Source: Azolla caroliniana (Eukaryota > Polypodiophyta). Taken from it: 64,000 bases of DNA. The notes under the pieces were generated by a model. That model was not told the DNA's origin and did not search any database. It worked only from the letters and a program-made list of their open reading frames with translations. A program made the position numbers and the translations under genes. This document shows, piece by piece, positions 48,959 to 60,714 of the stretch (position 1 is its first letter; each line of letters begins with the position of its first letter). The stretch is taken from assembly GCA_043228905.1 (NCBI GenBank), contig JBHGNT010000014.1, forward strand, positions 12,152,001 to 12,216,000, in the 5' to 3' direction.

Positions 48959-51900
48959 ACTATATCCTAGCCAATTGACTAAATAGTAGAGCTTGTTGCA
49001 AACAATCTTGGAATCGAGGATGGCGACAACCTTGTACTCAAGTCCATTGTCAAGTTCGATCGGTTGTGGAATACGTCTTGGGATGGTGTTGTCTTGATAG
49101 GGTTCGAGGAGAGAACTATAAAACACTGGATGTATGTGAAGTTGCAAGGGTAGATCGAGACGAAAAGTAACATCATTAATCTTTCTGATAATACGGAAAG
49201 GACCTAATCGCCGATAATCCAACTTCTCACATGGGCGAGTAGTCTTGATGTGTCGTCGTAGTAGCCATACCCGATCTCCAATGTCAAAACCGGATGGAAA
49301 CCAATGACGATCCGCGTAAACCTTGTGTTTTTGTTGAGCTTGTTGTAGATGAGTAGATAAATTTTCTTGTATCTTGCGGAACCGCTCCAAACGATCCTCT
49401 GCACAAGGATTTGTGGGTAACTCTGGGGTTTCAAATACACACCACCGAGGATGACAACCCGTATAAGCATAAAATGGCATAACTTTAGCCGATGAGTGGA
49501 CAGAGTTATTATAGGCAAATTCGGCAATGTGGAGAATATCTGCCCAGTCATCCTGATGATAGCTTAGAAAGCACCGAAGATACTACTCCAACGTTTGATT
49601 TGTTCATTCTACTTGACCGTCATATTTGCGGGTGGTAGCCGGAGGATAGGTTACAAGTGACCTTGAGCATTTTAGAAAGGTGCTTCCAGAATTTCGAGAC
49701 GAACTGGGGTCCACGGTCGCTGAAGATATTATCGGGAAGGCCATGATGCCAACATACTTCACGCATGACAATTTCGGCAATTTCTTCACTGGAGATTTCC
49801 TTAGTGCATGGTAGGAAATGAGCCATCTTTGTATATCGATCTACTACTGTTAAAATCGCATTGAATCCCTTAGAGACTGGAAGATCTGTGACGAAATCTA
49901 GAGTAATGGATTGTCACGGTTTGCTTGGAATTGGTAATGGTTCTAATAAACCATATGTATGATGCCTTGGCATTTTTGCTCTGCAACATGTATCACAAGT
50001 CCGAACAAAATCTTCGACAAATTGTCGCATACAGGGCCACTAGAATAATCGTTGTACTAAATCTAATGTCTTAGTACTACCAAAATGCCCAGTTGTATAT
50101 GTGTCATGACAGTTTTGGACTACTTGAAGGTGGCAAGAACCATTAGGAACATACAAGAGTTTCTTAAAGAATAGTAATCCATCATGACATTCGAATTGTC
50201 GATAGTTCGTACCTGGTTGTTGCGACTGTGAACAAGATGCTCGAGAGGGATCAATTTGTGCTAAAATGTCTTGGGCGATAGCATTTGTCTTCAAGTCCTC
50301 ACGTATGGTATCAATAACGTGGGAATCCAAGGGCATGTTGAAGACCTGTGTTGCTTGCAGTCATGCCAGTCCCAAGATTACTTGCTTTTGGTTATTGAAA
50401 GTTGGCTCGCCGGGACACGGTGCTAGATACGAACACCATGATAATGCATCTGCCTTCCCTTGGTGCTTCCCCAGACGATATGTAATTTTGAAGTCGAAAT
50501 GCATGAGGAATTGGTCCCACCGAGCTGGACGTCGATTTAACACACAAGCACTCTAAAAGTAGGCAAGTTTTTTGTGATCACTGAATACGGTGACTTGATG
50601 AGAGGATCCCTCTAGAAAATACCTCCATTGCGTAAAAGAGTCCACTATTGCAAATAGCTCCTTATCATGAATTTCATAGTTGATTTCGGCGGCGTCAAAC
50701 TTGCGTGAGTGGAAAACGACAGGATGTAGCTTTTCATCATTACCTTGTTGTGACAGAATGCTACCCAATGCGAAATCCGACGCCTCCGCTTCCATGATGA
50801 ATGGTTTTTCCGGATCAACGTGAGCTAGAATAGAACCCGTTGTAAATGCCTTCTTAAGATTCTCAAAAGCCAAGTCCAATTCTTCAGACCAAAAGAACAA
50901 TTGTCCCTTCTTAGTAAGTTGTGTGAGAGGCAGAACAAGCTTTGAGTAATCTTGTATAAACTTGTGGTAGAAATTGGCAAAGCCTAAAAAGCATTGCACA
51001 TCTTGCAATGAACGTGGAGTTTGCCACTCTACCACCATTTTGACCTTAGGTGGATCCATGGAGATGCCTTCCGAGGAGATAACATAGCCCAGAAATTCCA
51101 CCTGGTTGCACCCAAAACGACATTTTTCCAGCTTTGCATAAAGACCATGTTCTCGAAGTCGTTTTAGTACTAACAGTACATGAGAATCATGCTCTCCTTT
51201 GGGTCTTTGAATAAACCAGTAGATCATCCAAATAGATGAGAAAACAAACATCCAAGAGATCTCAGAATATATCATTTGCCATGTGCTGGAAGACTGTTGG
51301 CGCATTAGTGAGGCCGAACGGCATGACCGTATACTCGAAGTGCCCATATCTGCTGCGAAACACGGTCTTCCATTCATCTCCTGGTCGGATCCATACGAGG
51401 TTATATGCTCCCCGTAAGTCGATCTTCGTCAAGAACCTTGCAGCATTGATCCGTTCTAAAAGACTTGAGATAAAGGGAAGTGCATACCTATTTCTGATGG
51501 TGACCTTATTTAAGCCACGATAATCTACAACGAGATGAAGTGATCCATCCTTTTTCTTGACGAAGAAAATGGGTGCGCCAGCTAGAGATTTCGAGTGTCG
51601 AATGAAACCATTTTCCAAATTCTCCTCTATATAGGCTCGAAGGATTCTAGCTCGGTTGGTGACAAATTGTAGATTGGTCCCCATGGTGGCTCTTTTCCCG
51701 GTTGTAAATCGATGGGGCAGTCATACAGTCGATGGTGAGGAAGCGTATTGGCTTGTACTTTATCGAACACATCGGCATAACGATGATACTTCTTTGGAAG
51801 TTGAATGGTGGACTCCTCTTTAGTGGTGTCGAAGGGTTTTGCTGATATTGTGAAGAGAAACATTTCTTCCTTGCGTCCTTCTTCCTACAACTGATCTAGG

Positions 51901-52400
51901 GAAATGGTTACAATCTTATGAGTAGATCCTCGGGCTTTTCGATACTGGATTTCTCTTGTTCTCCAATCTATGTCTGGGTTATGTAATTCGAACCATGGTA
52001 ATCCTAAAACAATGGGATGTTCTGGGATAGTAATTATATTAAATGATACTACACACGCTAGATTATCTAGGACAATATTAACGGGCTCTGACTCTTCTAT
52101 GATATTTCCAGAAGCAATGGGATGACCATGAATGACTACTACAGAGGCTGGACACGGGAGTTTTCTGAGAGATATCTAATGAGCTTGGGCAAAATTCCTA
52201 TCCATGAAGCAAGAATTAGCTTCGGAATCTAGAAGCTCTAAGACATGTATTGGAGGGGTACTTTTAGTACTAACTGTTACTTGGGCTACAAACACATTGC
52301 TAACTTGCTTAGAGGGAATGGAACCACTAATGGGCTGCACAGATCTAGGGCTGTCCAACCAAACGACTCCTATTTTGGCTAGACTTAGTCGTTTAACTAT
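48941..52400 (-). pseudogene. GYP-H Pol
   Basis: From the right: protease (52358-51960) with ELLDSEANSCF, where the Gly of DSG is Glu. RT 51863-50553: [40 protein letters not shown], then after a frameshift YLDDLLVYSK. RNase H EAEASDFALGSILSQQG, with Asp to Glu at the first catalytic position; its Glu block is IHDKELFAI. Integrase 50336-48941: zinc finger, HFGSTKTLDLVQR, DRGPQFVSKFWKHL (second Asp), GPFRIIRKINDVTFRLDLP. Chromodomain YKVVAILDSKIVCNKLYYLV with NWLGYSP keeps the aromatic cage. At the position of the GYP-1 TGA it reads Arg (CGA). Confidence 0.9.
52391..52397 (-). promoter_or_regulatory. GYP-H copy of the GTTAAAC frameshift heptamer
   Basis: Same phase and position at the gag/protease overlap as in GYP-1, despite heavy decay around it. 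Confidence 0.5.
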
Positions 52401-52572
52401 TCTTCTAACTGACTAAGGACATCAAATTTGTTTGCTAGATTTGGGCTATTAGTACTATTAGGACTATCAGATATTCCTACTGAAATAGACTTGGGTTTAG
52501 TACAATTAGAACTAGCAACTATTTGGTTTACCTGTCTTCTTGGCCTATGGGGACAATTTACTACAATGTGAC

Positions 52573-52950
52573 TGTTGAGAATCAAGCTCAACTTGGTCTC
52601 GTGTGTGAACTCACCTTGAGAGTGAATAGACACTCCAATGGTCAAGACTCACCACTATGTCACCACTTTGTATTCTAGCATTTAGTATGAGTCATAGAAT
52701 CATAGTCTATGACACATAACTTATGAGCTTTCACATTCCCCATGCTCCATGAGTCTTGTAGTTAATGAAGAGAGAGGGTAAATATATAAAGCACCCTCCT
52801 CCCACCTTGTATAGTGTTGAGTCTTTCTCCTTTGTTAATATACTTTTACCTTGCGTATTCTCTGTGTATTACTTATTGTCTCTCTCTCTCTCATACACAC
52901 ACAGTTCACACCTATTCCACTTCACAAGAATCCATATCCGATTCTTTATA
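52573..52950 (+). mobile_element. Solo LTR in GYP-H gag
   Basis: 378 bp, TGTTGAGAATCAAGCTC...TTTATA, exact GTGAC duplication (52568-52572, 52951-52955). TATATAAAG near 52786 and a CT-rich leader. The start resembles the CopB LTR start (TGTTGACATATCAAGCTC), so probably a Copia family. The last two bases are TA rather than CA. Confidence 0.88.
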
Positions 52951-54037
52951 GTGACCTAGTCCACCACAATAAAGACATAGTCGATTTGCTCGACGTCGCT
53001 ACTTTTCTTCTTCCGATAATGGTCCGCGACAACGTGTAGTGTCAATCTCCATCAGAGTCAGAGTATTCACTGGAGACACATTATATGACTCCCTCGGAAA
53101 AGGTTTCGCTACCACCGAGGTGTAGGTGGGCTCTGACCTTGCCCTCGGCATTTGGAATTGTCGTTCCGAACGTCGTTCAAAAAGGCAATTGTCACGTCTC
53201 ACTGCACGACTGATTGCTTCTATTAATGACTTTGGTTCTTAGGGGAAGGTCAAGAATAAATCCTTGACATCGTTGCGTAAACCATAACGAAATTGCTCCA
53301 TCAATGCTTGATCATCCCAAGGGATACCGGCGGTGAGTAGGCGGAAATCTACAACGTATGCAGAGGCTAGATGATCACCTTGGCGTAATCATCGGATTTT
53401 GTTTATTGTTTTCCTTATGTTGTCAGTATCTCCAAAACAGGCTTTAAACTCGCTTTTAAATTCTTCAAAATTGTTTAGTAATGGAGATTCCTTTTCTAAC
53501 AATGGAGCGAACCATGCCAATGCTGAGCCACTAAGTAGAGTGCCTACTAGTCCCACTCGTGATGCATCGGTGGGATATCGAGAAGGATGCATTTGAATCA
53601 CTAAACGTACTTAATTCAGAAAACCTCAAAACTGTGATCAGGTCCCATCAAATTTTGTAGGAAGACCAATCTTGGGTTCTTTGTGAATCCCTTGAGTGCT
53701 GGATCCTTGTTGTTGTAGTGATACAATAGTCGCTTCAAGTTGTTGTACATGTAACGTCAGCTTCTCGTGTTGTTGTTTTTCCAACGCTATTTGTTGAAGA
53801 TCCCCCAACCAATGGTGATTTTCTTGTTCTAGTGCTACAAATTTCTCTTTTAAGCATGAGAGCTCCGAGAAAACAAATTGGTATTCTTGAGCGATAACAG
53901 TTTCCATTTTACTAGGGAGGATAAGAGGATTAGTATGAAGGGAAAAAAGAGGTAAGAAGATGAGGGAAACCAGAAAGAAGACCGAAAAAAAGGGGATATG
54001 TAAGAAGATAAAAGGAAGAGGAGGAAAGGAGGAGGCG

Positions 54038-54051
54038 AAATCGGTTCAAAC
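54038..54051 (-). other. GYP-H primer-binding site, self-priming type
   Basis: GT then TTGAACCGATTT on the minus strand. Its complement AAATCGGTTCAA is found exactly at the RNA-start position of one LTR copy (48599-48588) and with one change in the other two. Confidence 0.72.
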
Positions 54052-54143
54052 TGTCAGGAATAGTACTAAGACAGAGAAGAAATTAGTACTAAGAGAGGAA
54101 TATTAGTACTTAGAGGAATAGAGGGTGTAGAACACTCAAGAGA

Positions 54144-54187
<44 letters not shown>

Positions 54188-54486
54188 AAATGATGATGAC
54201 AGCGATATATTATGTGAGAAGAATATACAACGAAGTCTAGGAGGCTTAAGACTGGCGTTGAACTGATTTGGTTCGAAATAATGCCTTGTGCCTCCTGTTA
54301 TAGTGTTCTCAAGAGTACTCCTAAAGTTTCTAGAATGTTCCAGAGAAATTTGGAATATACATCAATTTTCTATAATAAAACTTAAATGAACATAATATTT
54401 TTCGTATTACAATAGATGGTATAATGGTCAAGAGCTCGACCCATGTAACAGAAGGTCACGGGTTCGAGTCCTACCATATCATGACA
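54052..54486 (-). repeat. GYP-H 5' LTR
   Basis: 435 bp, TGTCAGG...ATGACA. The clearest tRNA-like end: ATGGTCAAGAGCTCGACCCAT then AAGGTCACGGGTTCGAGTCC. Confidence 0.92.
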
Positions 54487-56250
54487 AGCCCTGATAGAAG
54501 CCTACCAAGAATTGGTGAAAAGGACCCGCACAGCTGCCAAATAGCAAATAGGCGCGCAAACAAGTGAAGCAAGTGATAGAGCTCTGGTAGGCTTCAAAAA
54601 GCTGAGTGGCCGAGCTCGAACGAAAGCTCTAGGAAATCATAAGCTTAGGGCACCCTAGTCAGGCGAATGCTTCCACACACTAGATTAGTCCACCTATCTA
54701 CAAGGCCGAGGAACTCACGCCTCGATTACCGCCACTGAACACAACACACCCCTGCCTCTCGACACGATAGTGGCACCACCACCAAACTATGAAGAAGAAT
54801 TGGTAGCCTAGAAGGTGATTACCAAGAAAACCAAAGAACAATACCAGGAGGCCAAAGAGGAAATCGACTACATCCGCGAGCAAGCACAAAAGCGAGAAGT
54901 TGACTTACAACAACAACTCAACACATGAACGGCCGAATATACGCACACCCTCCAAGATAGGGAAGTGAGAGTCACGGCAGTTCTTCAGGTTGCCGATGAT
55001 GAATCGACTGCCAAGCTCCACGATATGGAAGCGAAAGCCACGACCACTCTTCAAGCCGCTAACGGTATATCGGCTGCCAAAATACATGCGATAGAGGAAG
55101 GGTACCAACGAGCATACGCATACGCTATCCAAAACGACCAACTCCTGACTCTCCGAAACGAGCACACTAGACTGCAGTGACACTTCGGTTTACAACATCA
55201 GATGGAGAGCGAAAAGAATGCTTTTGAAGATTCCCTCCACGAACTTGAGACCACAGCACAACAAGACCTAACAAAGTATAAGCAGGAGATGGATGAGGAC
55301 AAAGACTAGATCATCCGAAAATATGAGCAAAATACGGAGTTGTTCCAGAAGAAGGTTGAAGGAATAAGCACCTCGTTCCAAGTCGCAAAAACCAAGCTCA
55401 AACTCGACGCCGTGATCGCAAATAACGAAATGGACACACTCTGTGTAAAATACTAGATGGGCGAAGAAAGACCAGATCATCCAAAAATATGAGCAAAATA
55501 CGGAGTTGTTCCAGAAGAAGGTTGAAGGAATAAGCACCTCGTTCCAAGTCGCAAAAACCAAGCTCAAACTCAACACCGTGATCGCCAATAACGAAATGGA
55601 CACGCTCCTTGTAAAATACTAGATGGGCGAAGAATGAGTCAAGGCTTTAATAGCAAAACACCGTTAAGCGGCTGAACCAAAAGGTCGGAAACGCACAAGC
55701 TTGGGGATGGAACGAATGGTCGGCACAAGCAGCCGAATTACAAATATTCTGAGTAGATGCCGAGAATTAGAAGGAGGGTCGTGTATTGTTTAACGTGGAT
55801 GAAAGTAGCATTTTGGTGCTCTGAGAGGACCTCACCAAGGAGTTCCACGCCCTAGCATAGACACATACCACGTTGATTGGGACCCTCCTGGAAGAATTCA
55901 CCAACGATCAACTCCTTCTCACCATTGAAATGGATGGGTATGAATGCGGGCACCTCTAGGCCGAGAAGGTTGCAATGGCCTCTACACAAGGAACATCTTA
56001 AGTCTTGCCCGAAAGTGCAACACATGGACCAAAAGAGCCGCAAAATGAGGATCTGATGCGTCAAGCATAAGAGTAGGAACCCGCGGATTTGGCTCATTAA
56101 CATGACAAACAGGAACCGTCACCAGACGCACCAACCTAGCAGACCATTCCGAAGAATGAAATAAGCGAAGAGCAAGTCGTGCCCCCAGAGCATAGGGCCG
56201 ATCTCTAGAGGACTCAACGTAGACGGATGGCATTTTGCCAAGTTTGGAAG
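54487..56250 (+). pseudogene. GYP-F post-pol ORF, coiled-coil part
   Basis: Continues across GYP-H. LIEAYQELVKRTRTAAK, then EQYQEAKEEIDYIREQAQKR and EVDLQQQLNT, REVRVTAVLQVADDESTAKL, AIEEGYQRAYAYAIQNDQLL, DSLHELETTAQQDLTKYKQE and FQKKVEGISTSFQVAKTKL. Heptad-rich, highly charged sequence with no membrane segment, matching the long coiled coil of GYP-G in kind. A 166-bp tandem duplication (55295-55460, 55461-55626) shifts the frame. Beyond about 55650 only degraded pieces remain. Confidence 0.6.
55295..55626. repeat. 166-bp tandem duplication in the GYP-F coiled coil
   Basis: GATCATCC...TATGAGCAAAATACGG recurs at 55309 and 55475, and TACTAGATGGGCGAAGAA at 55451 and 55617. Near-identical copies. 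166 is not a multiple of three, so the frame breaks. Confidence 0.92.
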
Positions 56251-56531
56251 AAGACTAATGTACAATAGCATTTTTTTATTCTTTCGATTTTTTTCGAGTG
56301 TGGAATATTTTCGAGTTTTTCAATTATTTTGTTGATTTTTCGAGTTCGACATTCAAGGCACTCTCCCATGGGCATGCCAGGTGTTACTCTATGGGACAGA
56401 CGAGCCAAAGTATTAAAGGATCGCGAAGGAAAAGTATAAAAAAGATGCGGGGACAAATGTGAAAGAACCAAAAGAAACTGAATACAAATAGCCGAAGGTA
56501 TTTAAAGCTAAATATTAAGGAGGGGGGTAGT
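56251..56531 (+). other. GYP-F 3' untranslated region and polypurine tract
   Basis: AT-rich without coding signal. Ends AAGGAGGGGGGTAG (about 56517-56530) beside the LTR. Confidence 0.65.
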
Positions 56532-56913
56532 TGAGAAAGCGTCGAGTCAAGGGAAAGCTATATAATCGAGGAAATGACGAACATATAGAGAGAATAGAGA
56601 AACCATAGAGATCGTAGACTAAATCCTGAGAGTTCTAAGCTTAAATTAGAAAACGAGTGAGTGAGTGCTATATTGATTTTACTCAGTACTATAATGTTAT
56701 TGTATTGTATGTGATTATAATCAAATATCTATATACTTCGTGGGCAGGCACTGTGTTTGTCTCAATTAAATCTATTTTTATCTATCTACGTTCGGTTTGT
56801 GCAATTGTTGTTTCGAATCGGCTGTAGCCGATTCTGCTAAGTGAACTTCTCGCTTTCGGGAACACTCCAATTAGGCACGGGGTCTACGTCTCCACGCACC
56901 ACATTCCTTGACA
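56532..56913 (+). repeat. GYP-F 3' LTR
   Basis: 382 bp, TGAGAAAGCG...CTTGACA, TATATAA near 56560. The 5' LTR is not in the window. The 3' boundary is inferred from the CA end before unrelated LINE sequence. Confidence 0.65.
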
Positions 56914-57466
56914 TGATTACTCAAGAGGAGTAATCGAAGGTGTTCTCTAGGAGGGAGTAACACGTACCTTTGAGGTATACCCAACTATTTTCGAGTACAA
57001 ACCTCCTCTTTCTATCATCCGTCAATGTGCATACAACAAGCCTTTCTCCTGAGCGAGTAACACCATGTTTCCCAACTTGGTGTACCCCATATACATTCAC
57101 ATCCGACATACCATAATGGATACAAAAAAATTCACCAATAGCCTTTCCAAGGGATGCAGGTGTTTCTATACTCTCCTCCTTAATCCCATGAATGACAATG
57201 TTCTTTGAACATCGTTCACGTTCTTTTAATTCTCGGACATCAATGCTTTCTATATTTTTCTCTTGATTCATCACATGCATAATAGATGAGTTGGATACCA
57301 CATCTCCACCACATACATCAACCTAGGACTTTGTTGTGCATCTCACTTACATCCTGCCTCATCGTGTCCAATTTTTCTTCTTTTAATGCTTCCTTTAACT
57401 CAATCTTGTTAATGCACTCATTTATTTCGAAAGAAGTTCTTGAATCTCATCTTTAAGTTTTGCAAC
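56914..57466 (-). pseudogene. LINE ORF1 fragment (RRM/L1-type)
   Basis: Minus-strand 57301-56921 reads LKERERCSKNIVIHGIKEES, SLGKAIGEFFCIHYGMSDVN, VYGVHQVGKHGVTRSGERLV, CTLTDDRKRRFVLENSWVYL: an RNA-recognition domain of the L1 ORF1 kind ('NI+I+G+PE'). Before it lies a Lys/Glu-rich coiled-coil remnant. Truncated by GYP-F on one side and GYP-G on the other. Confidence 0.7.
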
Positions 57467-57936
57467 TGTTGCCGATTAGGAACACGGTCCGCAGTCAATC
57501 CTTCGACCTAGACCTCAAAGTGGGTGTGGAACAACGAACAGGTGTTTAAGCATAATGCGTAGGGGAAGAATCCATGTAACCTATCAGTGCATAAGGGAGA
57601 CGGCTACAACCGAATCCCTATCACGGGTTACACTTACGTACTTAAACGCTTAGGTATTCAAGACACACACAGTGAATTAGTCGTAGCTATACACAGGAAA
57701 TCAGAGAAGATAGAATTCTATTATCAAGCGTTTCTTTACATTCCCAAAATTACACGCACCCCTATCAAAGGTTTTTCTACCCTTTATATACGCAGGGTCT
57801 ATTTAGCCGTTCACGTTTCCTGTGTGAACCGTTACATGCGTTATGCTCCTATATTATTTCCTATTCCTACGCTTTGTCCGTCGGTTACTATTCTGGCGGA
57901 CAACACCTGGCACACTTGTGGGACAGTGCCCTGGCA
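57467..57936 (-). repeat. GYP-G 3' LTR
   Basis: About 470 bp. Minus-strand start TGCCAGGGCACTG, TATATAAAGG near 57797. The left edge is set by TGTTGCCG and the end of LINE sequence. Confidence 0.65.
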
Positions 57937-57965
57937 CGTCGGACCCATCCCGTTAATCCTCTTCC
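57937..57965 (-). other. GYP-G polypurine tract
   Basis: Minus-strand GGAAGAGGATTAACGGGATG, purine-rich, overlapping the stop of the post-pol ORF and ending about 7 nt from the LTR. Confidence 0.55.
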
Positions 57966-60060
57966 AAAATGGCCCGGATGTTTGGCTCTGTTGCGGTGTT
58001 CGCGTCCGTAGGTGACGTAGGGCCCATAGGTGCATTGTGGTGTGGCTCCCCTATTTGGTTGGGTTGGTTTCTCCCGGAGTCGCCGTCGCTGTGTGTGGGC
58101 GGTCCGGGTACGATGGACTCTTCTTGAGCTAGTGGGTTGGGCTCTGCCGTTGTCGTGCTTGTAGTCGGCTGCGGCTCTGCCTCTATTGTTGCGTCCTCCG
58201 TAGTGTCAGCCATTTTTGTAAGTTCCGGGGAGTGGGGCGGAGATTCCGCCTTGCCTGCACTGTTCTTCGTGTGGTCTGATGATAGTGTGGGCTCGTGCGA
58301 ATAAACCTCTTGTTGTGCAGTGGTTTCGATGTCTGGTCCTGTGGGGAACTCCGCTCGTCGGTCCCCGCTATTCTCCATCGTTGTCATTTCTGGTGAACAG
58401 GCCTGAGGTTCCTCTTCTTCGACTGTGCCCGGAATTGGCGTCGCGCTGGATTCCTACGTGTTGCCGGCTTGTGTGATCTGGTGAAATAGCTCCTCCTAGC
58501 TTTCACCAAAATCATCTAAGAGCTACGCGAGTTCTTCGGAGTGTTGGTCCGCTAGCGCACGATAGTCTTGCACTAGGTCCTCCCGTACGGCCGCAATGCT
58601 CTCCTCATTTAGTTTATAGAACCCTCGACCGTCTTTTCGCCGGTTTTCCCAGTCCGCACGATACGCGTGCAATTCCGCTGCTTGGGTTGCCCACGCCATC
58701 CATCCTTTGTCCAGCGCCGTTTTCAATTGCACTGTGAACCTCTCCCTATTTGTTTGGAGCAGGATACACACGTTATCTGTGATGGCCTGGCAATGGTTGC
58801 GTGCGTCTTCCATCGACTTCTGGAGATTTGCGATTTCCTGTTGTTTCACCGCTGGGATTCCTTTGCATGCTCTTCTTCTAATTTCACCATTTCATTGTTT
58901 AGGCGGATTTTGAGCTGATGCCTGCTGTCTTGTTCGACCACCAACTGCTCATCGAACCATACCTTCTTTTTTCCTAACAAGGCCCGAAGTCTCGTTATTG
59001 CTGCCTCCGATTTCTTCGCGTCCTCCCGTAATTGAGCGGTGTCTTCTTTTGTCTGGATGTGCTGAGCTACCTCCGTAGCGAGTTTCTCTTCAAGGGTTTT
59101 TACTGCCTTCCGGCCGTTAGCTCGTATCTCCTTTTCTGTGTCTGAGGATTGGCGTAGTTCTGCTCGAAGGCAGTCAATTTCTGATTCCGCTAGTTGCACG
59201 GCCTTTTTCGCTTTGGAGGCGATGGCGGTTTGAGCCTCTATTTCTTCTTTTAAAGCGTCGATGGCGTGGTTCGGGGGCGGGGTTTCGTGTTGCGTTGTAG
59301 TCGCGTGAGCGTCCAACTCCACGACGCGTGCGTTGGCTTTTTGCAGTTCGGCTTGGATCAGTTTAACCTTCTTCCAGAAATTCTTATTTTTTATGGCCAT
59401 CTCCTTGGCGCTCGTGCTGACCTTTGCCAGTTCCCGATGGACTTCGACTAGGACCGTGTTTAATGGGGGTATCTCCATCCCCACTCGGCGTACCCCGGCG
59501 TTCCTCTGTCTGCCGACCCTGGCTAGCCGGTCCTCATCGTCGCTCTCCATTGTTTGTGTTAGGGTGCGCTCGATCATCTGGCGTTCTGCATGCTCTTCGG
59601 CCATTCATTGGGCAGCTTTTACCTGTTGCGTTGCCAGGAACTCCATGAGCTCAAAAGAAATACCGAACTGCAAGAGGGCATTGAACTTGTGGGTCGTATC
59701 CGGGATATCCGGATATGCCAAAACCTCGCTTTCCGCCGTCAATACGGCCTTCCCTCGTTGGGATTGGGTCATAATGATCGGTCGTGGCTCCCGGATGATT
59801 TCGAAGGTGGTATTGGGTTCCGTAGCTGCGGAACCATCGCCTTCGGTCGGTGTTTCTGTCGCCGTGGGGGCATTTTTGACCAGCCCCCGCCCATCTTTCC
59901 TGTCCAATCTACGCCGTTTTGGTCTGGGGCTCTCCTACCGTGTTTCGGTGTTTGGCTCTGGGGCTGCTTCCATGGAACGTGTTAGTTGTTCCTCCTGCGT
60001 TGTCCGTGTGTCCTGTTGGTCGGTAGGAGGTGTTGTCCTTGGGTCTGGCTGGGCGGGTTG
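57953..60060 (-). pseudogene. GYP-G post-pol ORF: NLS, coiled coil, acidic tail
   Basis: PRPKRRRLDRKDG (near 59930-59890) is NLS-like. MTQSQRGKAVLTAESEVLAY and FELMEFLATQQVKAAQ follow, then one TGA (59605-59607) and a 252-codon frame that is almost all heptad coiled coil (VELDAH..., EIEAQTAIASKAKKAVQLAE, DTAQLREDAKKSEAAITRL). After a stop near 58846 comes WMAWATQAAELHAYRADWEN and VQDYRALADQHSEELA. An acidic, Pro/Thr-rich tail (EEEEPQACS..., QPTTSTTTAEPNPLAQEE) ends NIRAILEED and a stop just before the polypurine tract. No signal peptide or membrane helix. Only a few stops, so the ancestral protein is clear. Function unknown. Confidence 0.7.
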
Positions 60061-60709
60061 TGTCAAGAACTACTCATTCCTTATGCGCAGCGCTCGGCCA
60101 CAACCGAGCTTAGAATCATACACAGAAAACGGGAAATAATGAACGACACGAAGAAGAGACGAGTACGCAGGATGTTTACGTGGAAAACCCATACTAAGGG
60201 AAAAAACCACGGCAGCCCACAGACTGCAAACTATCACAATGCTAGAATGTACAACAGTGAGTTCACGGAGGCAACGACCTCGTGCTCATGATCCTCGCCA
60301 CAGGCGGCGGTTACAACTGAGGCAACGACCTCTTCCTCTCTCTCTCTCTCACTCTCTCTGTACACAGTTACGCGCTCTGATCTCGCGCTGACAACAATAA
60401 CAACTATATCAAAAGGTTTACCCTAAGTCATATTTATACTAATATGACTTTTCGGCTATTTACAAATATAGCCACGATGGACTCTCAGAGACATATTTAC
60501 GAATATGTCTCTTCATCCGGAGAGCACTCCTCACCGGGTCTGCACCATCCGGTCCTCCGTAGCCGGGTACTCCTCATCCGGTTCTCACCGGGTCTGTACC
60601 ATCCGGCTCTCCGTAGCCGGGTACTCCTCATCCGGTTTCGGCCTCGGCCGAGTTTGTTCATCGACACTGTTCTTCTCCCTTCCCATCCGGAGGGATTTGT
60701 CTCCCAACA
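60061..60709 (-). mobile_element. Solo LTR of a CopK-related Copia family
   Basis: 649 bp, minus-strand TGTTGGG...CTTGACA, exact GGTTG duplications (60056-60060, 60710-60714). Shares the TATA palindrome (60425-60450), the CTCGG-TTGTGG-CCGAG hairpin, a GA-rich leader and the GGTTTTCCACGT block with CopK but is otherwise diverged. Confidence 0.92.
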
Positions 60710-60714
60710 GGTTG

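Larger units (their letters stand above)
52391..53907 (-). pseudogene. GYP-H Gag, split by a solo LTR
   Basis: METVIAQEYQFVFSEL and KFVALEQENHHWLGDLQQIA (coiled coil) align with GYP-1 Gag. IQMHPSRYPTDASRVGLVGT and FKACFGDTDNIRKTINKIR follow, then the basic linker and zinc knuckle, the latter cut by the solo LTR. A TAG stands in place of a Glu codon just before GTTAAAC. Non-functional. Confidence 0.9.
47864..54486 (-). mobile_element. GYP-H: decayed chromovirus related to GYP-1
   Basis: Minus-strand Ty3/gypsy with LTRs 47864-48376 and 54052-54486, target duplication GGCCC (47859-47863) and AGCCC (54487-54491). Gag and Pol align with GYP-1 but carry many stops and frameshifts. It also contains a solo LTR (52573-52950) in gag and a 441-bp tandem duplication at its 3' end. 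Confidence 0.93.
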
